Shown here piece by piece: positions 55,874 to 64,000 of a stretch of DNA of 64,000 nucleotides. The notes under the pieces are model-generated. The model ran no database searches and was not told the DNA's origin. It saw only the letters and a program-made list of their open reading frames with translations. The stretch comes from Coptis chinensis. Lineage: Eukaryota > Streptophyta > Magnoliopsida > Ranunculales > Ranunculaceae. The translations under genes were made by a program, and so were the position numbers. The stretch is from contig CM027381.1 of NCBI GenBank assembly GCA_015680905.1, forward strand, positions 17,337,501 through 17,401,500, in the 5' to 3' direction. The first letter of the stretch is position 1, and each line of letters opens with the position of its first letter.

Positions 55874-58102
55874 TGTCGATTACTAGTGGTAGTTTGAGTA
55901 GGGAAGTTGCATTGAATCAGTTAAGGGAGACAACTGTGAGTGATGGAGATGGTGGCGTTAGGGCGCGTAGTGGAGATGAGACGTCATCGTCTTTCTCATT
56001 GGAGACGATGGCTGAGGAGGCGAAACCTGGGTCGGTAGGAAATATTGTTGATCTAAGTGGGGAGTTTGGTTGGGTGAACTCCGATCTGACGATATACGAC
56101 CTGAGTGGAGAGAGAAATGTATTTGGCTTGGATTATGTTTCTCGAGATGGGGTGTTGTGGTTTGTTATGGTCAATTGAAGGTTGGGATGAGGTTACCATT
56201 CTCACATTTTACTGTGGAGGTTTTGAACTTTTGTGGGAAAGCCCCTTGTCAGTTCGTGGGGAATAGTTGGAGAGTTTTTCATGTGTTGGATTTCTTGAAC
56301 GATAAGGGCTATAATTTCTATTTATCAGATGTGCTTGAGCATTTTTCGGTGAAGAGGTCATCTGCTATGAATTTTAGTTTGCAAGTGGTGAAGGATAAAT
56401 CTGCTGTGATTATGGGTGTGAGTAAAGAGGATTAGGAGCGTAGGCCCTTACTGGTTGTGGGTAATTATTGTCCTTCTCACTGGGAGTTGGTGAATCGTAC
56501 TATAAAATGGGATGGTAGGTCATTATGTTATAGGTCGTAGTGTATGTAGGGTAGTTGATATTTAAAACGTTCTAACAACTTTATTTTGTTTTACATAGAT
56601 TGTTATTCGTGGGCATACGACCACCGAAGCTATAGAAGAGTTTGTTTGTTTGAGTTGGGAGGAGAAACGTTCTATCTTGGGAGAGGTTACGCATTACTTC
56701 AAGAAGCGCGGAGGTGAGAAGATCAACCGAAAAAATGTTTAGCAAAAGAAAAAAGCCCGAAAGTTAATTTTTGACATCTTTGACTCTAGCTCGGATACTG
56801 AGATGGAAAGAGAGGATTAAAAGAGGGAGCATGCTTCTGGAGTTATGATTGTTGGAGGAGGCTCTAGGAGGCATCCTGTGTCCTAGACGACCTGCGGAGG
56901 TGGGTGAGAATGATAGGGGAGGTCATGGAGGTGGGAGTGCTGGGGGAGGTGGTGATGCTCCCACTCCATTTCCTAGGCCTCAGTTGAAGAGGCGAACTGA
57001 GGGTGGTGAGCCTGAGGGGGTTAAGAGGACGCGACCTGAGTCTAAGGAATGACCTGTTATGGGGGAAGGTCGTACTTTATCAGGTCGGGCTGAAGGAGCT
57101 GGCGGTTGATGTTGGTGTGGCTGATTCAAGGGGCAAGAAGAAGGCTAGTGACACTGAGCGAACTGCCCAAAAATATAAAGGGTCTGGAAATGCGCTCCAA
57201 GGTGATGAGGCTGGTAAGTCTAACGTTCTGGATAGGACGGTCACCTATTATGACCCGTGGAGTGGGGGTCGGCAATGTACCGTAAAGAATAAGGATTTGC
57301 AATTTCAAGTCTTCACCGGGTGGTTCTTGGTGGTTGTTGGAGAGTATTGCCCTAGATGGAGATAGGCATGCACTGGAGACTGAGAATGATTTAGAGGCGA
57401 ACCTGAAAGACATGGATCGCTCGATGTGTTTTGTAAGTATATCTCTGACCTACGATTTATTTTGTGCTTTGTGATATTGACTCCTGACTTACTTTGTTGT
57501 CTTGTAAGGTTTTGGCGATGTATAGGAAGTTGAAAGAGATGGCAACTATTTCTGACTTGTACAAGGAGTTGGAGGTTGTCAAGGAGGCTTATGATAAATT
57601 GGTGGTTGTGCAAGAGGTTGAATGAGCTGAAGTGGTGGGGCTGAGGGCTCAGGTCGGTGACCTGGCTAGGAAGGTGGCCTTATTGCAGCCATCTCTTGAC
57701 TTTTCAAGGGTGGAGGTAGCGCATTGGATTGCTGAGAGCAAACAATCGCAAGCCATTGCTGAACGAGCTCAGAAGGAGTATAACGACTTGGTCGATCTGG
57801 TGGAGAGTGGTGATGTCTACGTTCTAGTGGATGATTATATAGAACTAGAACGTAAGTACAAAACCTTGAAAAGGTCTGTCGAAAGTGGGATTGCAGCAAT
57901 AATTGTATAAAGTACTACTGTAGATGCTAGTAGACAATCTGATCTGCCTACCAACTTGAGTGCTACCCCAGCTGCCAAACTGAATGAGGATGTTGCTACT
58001 GAAGTGTGTAATGCAAGTGGTGATCTGGCTGGTGGATTTGTTGGTGAAGAGGGTTGCAATCTGGACCCTTTGAATATGGAGAATCTGTCTCATGTCAACT
58101 AA
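55874..58102 (+). pseudogene. Accessory gene of putative gypsy-type transposon family, stand-alone copy
   Basis: The first frame starts at about 55874 (MSITSGSLSREVALNQLRET). After a shift near 56170 it reads MRLPFSHFTVEVLNFCGKAP and CQFVGNSWRVFHVLDFLNDK, the same pattern as GLRLPL...EVCNHFNIP...WRVM in the antisense gene of element B. A likely intron at 56515-56598 (GTAGGT...TTACATAG) follows. Then come VTHYFKKRGG, a Gly/Pro/Arg-rich middle (56840-57050), and a second intron at 57433-57508 (GTAAGTAT...TTGTAAG) that keeps frame. A coiled-coil-like tail (YRKLKEMATISDLYKELEVV, AEVVGLRAQVGDLARKVALL, ELERKYKTLKRSV) ends near 58102 (LNMENLSHVN). At least four stops or shifts break it. No LTRs or pol lie next to it in this window, so the parent element is gone or is in reverse orientation. 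Confidence 0.6.
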
Positions 58103-58543
58103 TTTTGTTATTCTTGTGATATGTTTGATTATGAGTGAATTTATTGAACTATTTTTGTTGCTGATACCGATAACTTCAATTTTTTATGGGGATGCTGAGG
58201 TCGTTTTCCTAGGAGAACTTGGGGGCCTCTAGTATCTTACCGACTTTGTAGTAAGTAAAATAGTTAATACTTACTTGTTTTGAAATGAGATTATCTGTGA
58301 ATTTGGTAAGAATGTGATTGCTTCCCTTGCTTCTTGTTTTGTTATTTGATGACCTGCCCTGCATAGTAGTAAATTCGGCGACCTATCATATTTTGGTAGA
58401 TCGCCTGATGCTTTTAGGTCGTAAGTATTTTTGCACGACCTGATAGATGCGCATAGTTGGCACTTAGGTTTCTTCGTGTCTTTTGGTGTGTGTGGATTGA
58501 TTAAGTGGTTCCTTTTGAGGGAACTTCTTATTGATTTTTTACT
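58103..58543. other. Non-coding flank of the accessory gene
   Basis: AT-rich with further AGGTCGT / CGACCTG words (about 58199, 58379, 58427, 58437). Nothing coding seen. Confidence 0.5.
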
Positions 58544-58815
58544 GATAATTAGCCTTTGAGTGGTAATTATAGTATAGTCAAACTTAACCCTTTTAAAGTC
58601 CTTAAGTTGACTTGTGGTCCTTTTGGGGTTACCTTGGATTGGATTTGCTTGATAATTAGCCTTTGCGTGGCAATTATAGTTGAATCGTGCTTAACCCTGG
58701 CTGTTGGTATTAAGTTAATTTATGGTCCTTTTGGGGGACCGTGGATTGGATTTGATTAATAATTAACTTTTGCATGGTAATTATAGTTGAGTCGTGCTTA
58801 ACCCTAGCGTTAACC
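58544..58815. repeat. 107-bp tandem repeat, about 2.5 copies
   Basis: Units start at 58544, 58651 and 58758 with an exact 107-base period. Each holds AATTAGCCTTTG-type sequence, TGGTAATTATAGT, CTTAACCCT and GGTCCTTTTGGGG, ending GGATTGGATTTG. The third copy stops at about 58815, where element D LTR sequence begins. Confidence 0.9.
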
Positions 58816-60038
58816 CTAGACGGGTAGAAATAGCACACAAAAGTCAGCAGAACTTCCGAAAATCGTATCTTTGGACTCAGGCCTTGGAATTAGGTGTACC
58901 TTATGTCAAAACGACCGGATCGGAAATAGCTTTCCAATGGTCCAAACCTTGACCCAATCAGAGGAGAAAAAGTAGACGAAAAGCCTATTGAAGTAAAAGC
59001 CAGCTGAAAAGGGCCATGTGGACTGAAGAAATTGGATTTTGGGCTCGATTTTCCGGCCCAAAACATGGACCCTCAGCCCATGCACGAAAATGTGGATTTG
59101 GTCTCCTCCATTTCCACACATATGACTTAGCTCTTAAGTATCAATTAGGTAGGATAGAAGGTATCTAGTTTTTCAATTAATTAATTAGTTGTTATTCTTG
59201 TTTTAAGATTAGTTATTTGAATCATTATTTATCATTCATTAGATAAATAAAATAGTTAGTTCTTGATAATTTCGATTTTGCTATTTAAAATTGCTTAGAT
59301 CTAATTTCAATTCTTGTTTGTTAATAATTTCTTAGTTGTTAATTTAGATTTCAATTATTGTTTAGTTGAATTTAATAAAGTTAGAATCTTTAGATTATGT
59401 CTTATTCAATTTCATATGGAAATGATAGTTTGATGAATCAAGGCTAAACCTCCATTAGAGGGGTTTGATGAAACCTTGATGAAAATTTGATTGTATAGTG
59501 TAGAATCGTTGTAAGAGTCTATTCCACTCTAGAAGGTTGTTGATTCGCCATGAGAATGGGTAGACGTCCTCACATGCTAGTTATGAATTGGTAGAGATGC
59601 CATGTATAATTAGGGATTAGAACGACCAATTCTTACCGTAAGAACGTAAGAATTGGATTACAAAAATCTATGCTAGTATATTAAGTTGGATTCAAGGTGG
59701 ATTCAATTCCTCCCTAATTCTTATTCTAGATTCAAATTTTAGTATTCCGTAGCATTTCGTAGTTGAATCATTATAATCCCAGTATCTTGTTAGTATAAAT
59801 TGCATCGTAGTATAATTCGTAAAACTCTCATTGACTTTGGTAGGATTGATAGTCGTAGGAAACTTGAATGCTAAAGAACTAGGAGTGGAATGAATTTTCT
59901 ATTCCAACTCTACTTCAATAGTATTGAGAGCAGAAATCTTTGATAATCACGAGTATAATTCAGTTTTAGTTTTACTTGCGTTTAGAGTTTCATCGCTTTA
60001 TTCATTAGTAAAACTATATTCATTTCACTTCTATCAAA

Positions 60039-60051
60039 TGGCGCCGCTGCC
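60039..60051 (+). other. Element D primer-binding site
   Basis: TGGCGCCGCTGCC, two bases after the LTR end CTATCA. It differs by one base from the complement of the plant tRNA-Asp 3' end (TGGCGCCGTTGCC). Confidence 0.8.
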
Positions 60052-60179
60052 ATCTTAGTTCCCTTTAGTATTGTTTTCTTTAGAATTGTTAGTTTTCCAA
60101 AATCCCATAACCCACCCACCCTTGTTTGATTCTCACTGTGGTTGTCCGTTTCAACACTGAAAATTTTCCTCGAAGAATT

Positions 60180-60480
60180 ACACGGAGCACGACCTGCGCC
60201 CTGGGCAGGCTAAATTGGAGCGCCACTCGCGCCCAAGCGCTTGGAACTCCACTTTTTGGCTGAAGCGCATCCCACGCCTTGCCAAGGCAAAACACGAGTG
60301 CCCCCCGCGCTAAAGCACTTGGACCTTGAGGTTTTCCCTAAGCGTGACCCGCACCCTACCAAGGCTAAATTGGGCTAGCGACTGCGCTGAAACACTGAAC
60401 TCCAAATTGAACTTGGCTACTGCGCCTTTACCTAGGCCTATTCTGAGCACGACTTGCACCCTCTGCTAAAACTGCCCGAT
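60180..60480 (+). repeat. Element D leader GC-rich motif array
   Basis: At least six degenerate copies of the motif seen in element C: GAGCACGACCTGCGCCC, GAGCGCCACTCGCGCCC, AAGCGCATCCCACGCC, GAGTGCCCCCCGCGCT, AAGCGTGACCCGCACCC and GAGCACGACTTGCACCC. They lie within 300 bases, between primer site and gag. Confidence 0.75.
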
Positions 60481-60703
60481 TTCCACAGGTTTGTTTCAAA
60501 TTTCCATTGCTTCATAGTTTTCAGTGTTTTAACTTGTTATACACACTGAGCACACGTAAACAAGACACTATTCATAAGCGAAGCAAGGAGGCATTTAGGA
60601 ACTCTTTTCTTCCACACCTCGCATCTCCTGTTAGAGGTTCATACTAGCATATCAGGATTGTTTGGAGTGTTGTTGTGTTTCATTAAGATTGGCTTAGCCT
60701 TGC

Positions 60704-61078
60704 ATGAGATTAAAGTTAGGCCGAAGAAAAATGCCTAACGTAATCAACCGGCAACGTCAACAAACACGCCTTTCAAGTATACCACTCACTACACCTCTAG
60801 CTAATATACCACACACACCACCTGAAGTAATGGCTGAAGAAAGAGAGTCTCCTCTATCTAACTTTTACAAAGCCTTGAACGATAGCCCTAAATCTTGCAT
60901 CGTTCTATCAGACCCAGTGGGGGATTTCCGAATCCCCCTAAATATATTTAATTTGTTACCCGTTTTTCATGGGTTAGACCATGAAAAGCCTTATCAACAC
61001 ATGCGTAGGATTGACCAAGTCCTTACTACATTCCACCATCCTACAGTTGGTCCTGAACAAATTAAACTAAGGGTATTT
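60704..61078 (+). pseudogene. Element D gag, 5' part, interrupted by element E
   Basis: The open frame from 60704 (MRLKLGRRKMPNVINRQRQQ) contains PEVMAEERESPLSNFYKALN, DSPKSCIVL, GLDHEKPYQHMRRIDQVLTT and FHHPTVGPEQIKLRV. It matches the gag start of element C at 6331-6570. An internal Met at 60831 aligns with the C start and may be the true one. The frame ends within element E after 125 codons; capsid and zinc knuckle are lost. Confidence 0.8.
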
Positions 61079-61850
61079 TGATAAGCACCCAAAAGTGTAT
61101 TATGAAACCCCATTGAGACATATAAATTTGGTTAATTATGTGTTTAATAATCATGAAATAAATATGTTTTCATACTTTTGCAGGTATTTGCAGTAAACAT
61201 GAAAATATTGGTTAAACCTGAAATAAAGCACGAGGAACGGTGTATATATGAATTCTCCCAAATCCACACAGAAGCATCAAACTTCCAAAGCTCCTACCTC
61301 TTAAACCCCGGGACTCCAAATGCGACCATGAGATGCTTTCGGACAATCGGGCGATGAACTCTACGATAGGCGGAAATTATAACAACGCCCAAAATACCGG
61401 ACCGCCACTTGGGCACATGGACCCATATCCACGGGGCCACAAGATTGGATGAGTCATCAATCATGGAGCATGTCAAGACAAAGATAACAAATTATTGGTG
61501 CAAAGTTGATACCTTGCATGTAATAAATTAGATTAGGTGTTAATAGTGAAAAAAAGGCAAGGTGTCACTTTGTTTTAATGTGGTGGATAAAAATTCATTA
61601 ATGTGGTTTGATAATTCACGTGGGAGGAAATGAGATTTCTCTCAAATGGAGAAGAAATTAGACAAGAGTGGGGGACACTCCATTTACTCCCTTGACTTAT
61701 TTTCCTCACATGACATTATTTTAGTTCCTTAGTGAAAGAAATGTAAAGTTAGTTTTAGTTTTTATTAAAAAGCTTGTAATAGTTTTAATGGAGGAACACT
61801 TGTTTCTTCTAGAAAAGAAATAGAAGTGAGTTTGATTGTTCATCTTTTCA

Positions 61851-61886
<36 letters not shown>

Positions 61887-62544
61887 CTTATTTTTTTTTG
61901 GTTTATAAATCCTTGTCCCAAGGATCATGAGCTAACTTCCTTTTGGGGAGTTAATCCAACTCATGTGAGGGGTAAAACCCATTGTTGTTGGTTTGGTAGG
62001 TTTAGGAAGAACAACTAACTCTACATCCTATCCCAAAATGGTAGTTGGTGTAGAGTTTAGTTAGGAATCAAGCAATGAGCTTAGAGATAAGTCATTGTTT
62101 GGTTTCACTTTGCTAGCATGTATGAGCTCTTTAGTGAGCCATGCATGCTAGGGATCAAATCTATTTTTTCCGTTAGGGACTTGTCTATGAGTCTAGGAAG
62201 AATCAAAACCTTTTCAAATCAACACTAATGATAATTTCACATGAGGAGGATTAACTCTCCACCTTCTCTTTCAAATCTCTATTTCGGTATTAAGTGAATG
62301 TTTTCAACGTTAATGTTTTCTTAATGTTTATGTAGGAAGGAAAAATCTAGCATTTATATTATGACCTTACTCCTTAGTTTCCCTTAATTGTAAATTCCAA
62401 TTTGTAGTTGTTCTAAGCTTTAGTTTAGTTCGAATCTTTATTCCAACTCTACGAAACGAAGATCGTGAGTAAGGAACTTTGAGTGCTTTTGCATCAATTC
62501 TTAGAGATCAAAACTCTAAGTAGTAGTAAAGAGCATATAAATCA
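61079..62544 (+). repeat. Element E 5' LTR
   Basis: The sequence starts TGATAAGCACCCAAAAGTGT, closely like the LTR start of element C (TGATAAGAGCCCAAAACTGT), and ends TAAATCA followed by AATGGC, as in C and D. The length of 1466 bp is also similar. A CT microsatellite lies at about 61854-61880. No second LTR is in the window, so the call rests on end motifs, size and the precise break of the D gag frame. Confidence 0.75.
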
Positions 62545-64000
62545 AATGGCTGCTGTTCTAAAAACCATAGAACTTGTGCTAAAGATCGGAAGTTGCATCA
62601 AGGGGAACCCCCATTCTCTTCCTTCCTTTCCTTTTTAGTTTACGTTTTTTTTTGTTTTTTCGTATTTTTTTTGCCTCGCAGATAGACACGTAATCTAAAA
62701 AAATTTTGTTCCACTTTCAGGTACCAAAAGTTAGGACTGGGAAAGATGAATACTGAGGGCGATTATAAGACTTCCAGAAACTTTGAAAGTATTCTTGAAT
62801 TCTTGGACACGCGCGTGCGGTGTGTCGTAGTCGCTAGCAGTGTGACCTACGTCCGCGAGTGATTTTTCTTTTTTTGCTGCTCCTGTTCAACCACCAGCAT
62901 CTTTAGATCTACCTTGATCCATTTCTAGGCCTAAATATTTGGTCCTGTACCTGAAAAATTCGATAATCCTTTGGGATTAATCGCGTCGACGAATTGAAAC
63001 GTTTGTTTCAAAAGCGGGCCGAAAGCTTCTGAGTTCAATTTTCAGTATTAGTGTAATTTTTTTTTTATTATGTTTTTCTGCATGTATGCCATGTATATAG
63101 TATTAGGAAATATTTATGAATTATTATTTAAGTTTTAGCCTCGAATTATGTATGAATCAAGTTCATATACCGGTAAATATTTATATATGATTACACGGAC
63201 ATGAATTGCATATGAATGTATATTTACATATTAATGGTACTGTATTGTATGGGTATATGTCTTTCTACGTATAAATGTTTCTTGTTACATGTTTGATATT
63301 TCTCTACATATACGTACACGGTCTTGTCTAATAAGTCGATTTTGTCAAGAAAGAGGAGAACATTCCAACGAGGGTTAAAATCTGAGTTGGGTAAGTTGTT
63401 TCTAAACCCTACGGGGTAAAGCTGCTCTCTATATAGGACATTAATCTCAATGAGTATTGTCGAAATCGATTTATTATGCAATACAAAAGTCGTATTTTTA
63501 GTTTAGGTATAATACTTTGCATGTTTAGTTTTGTCGTCTATTCTGCATGTATATCGTATTAGGTATGCTAATGTATGTAGATACGCATTATGAGTGATTC
63601 AAATTAAGCTTTCTTCTTGTTGATATCGTTTACGTAATATCGATTTACAAATTAAGCGTACATATCATTATTCTTGATGTATATTTGCCTATCGTATGGA
63701 AATATTTATCGATGACACAAAGCTTGCCTATTCGTATATAGCTATCATTATGAGTAGAAGTATCTTCACATGCTCTTGCGACTTAGTATTGTATGAGTAG
63801 ATCGTATTTTGCATGTTTCTATTTTAACCCTTGCATAAATCTTAAAAAAAAAAAAAAAAAAAAATTAAATTAAATTAAATTAAAATTAATACCACCTTTG
63901 CATAAATTTTAATTCCATAAATCTTAAATCATATTCCAATGGTGTCTAGGAAACTTGAAAGATTGAGGTTACTTAATTAGAACCCGTGCTTGCGAGAAAG
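62545..64000 (+). mobile_element. Element E leader, continuing beyond the window
   Basis: Untranslated interior of element E. The primer site is weak (TGGCTGCTGTTC at 62547). A GC-rich stretch (GGACACGCGCGTGCGG, then CGTCCGCGAGTG) at about 62808-62864 lies where C and D have their motif arrays. The rest is AT-rich, with an A run followed by TTAAA repeats at 63844-63886. No coding region is seen before the window ends. Confidence 0.6.

Larger units (their letters stand above)
58830..61078 (+). mobile_element. Element D: truncated Athila-like element
   Basis: The right part of an LTR (to 60036), a primer site, a GC-motif leader and the start of gag. LTR sequence near 58850-58950 (AAAACGACCGGATCGGAAAT, CTTTCCAATGGTCC) corresponds to 3900-3970 in element C, so the first 300 or so bases of this LTR are missing. 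Gag is cut at 61078 by element E. The rest of D is outside the window. Confidence 0.8.

Overview
The window is nuclear DNA of a flowering plant, probably a eudicot; the species cannot be told from sequence. The evidence is AT-rich intergenic DNA, plant-type GT-AG introns of 70-90 bases, Tat/Ogre and Athila Ty3-gypsy retrotransposons, a Ty1-copia element, a CACTA transposon, a Mutator-type MITE and plant-type host genes. Only one intact host gene is visible: SURF2 (47273-53310, minus strand, five exons, 258 codons). Almost everything else is mobile DNA or its debris, much of it nested.

Layout. (1) 1-19078: an old, broken Tat-type Ty3-gypsy element (A). Its gag, protease, RT, two RNase H domains and integrase can be followed. 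An Athila-like element (C, 3579-14587; LTRs of 1406 and 1374 bp; 5-bp target duplication GCTCG) split its RT, and a 984-bp insertion (15026-16009) split it again. C itself holds a further insertion (about 8409-9967) and has no recognisable RT or integrase. A ends in six 49-bp tandem repeats. (2) 19079-24386: AT-rich intergenic DNA with a long TA microsatellite, small inverted repeats and a LINE-type RNase H remnant. (3) 24387-45840: one Ty1-copia element of about 4.6 kb, expanded to 21.5 kb by two later insertions. One is a young GC-rich Tat-type element (B, 26301-35650; two 371-bp LTRs differing at two positions; TSD AAGGT). The other is a 7510-bp CACTA element (38131-45640, TSD ACT) inside the copia 3' LTR. 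The CACTA carries two exons of a UPF2-like gene and an intronless, damaged copy of DEAD-box helicase RH5. The RH5 copy has an A-rich tail and perfect 17-bp direct repeats on both sides, as a processed retrocopy would. (4) 45841-55000: SURF2, with a 5-kb third intron full of small repeats, then a PIF/Harbinger transposase remnant upstream. (5) 55000-58540: a broken accessory gene of the putative gypsy-type transposon protein family. (6) 58544-64000: a 107-bp tandem repeat, then a truncated Athila-like element (D) whose gag is cut by a third relative (E) that runs off the window.

The most interesting signals are these. Element B carries an antisense gene between pol and its 3' LTR, with its own TATA box and two canonical small introns; a second gene of similar architecture lies at 55.9-58.1 kb. 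The CACTA carries two host-derived sequences acquired by different routes. The leaders of C and D contain arrays of a GC-rich motif of about 16 bases in otherwise AT-rich DNA.
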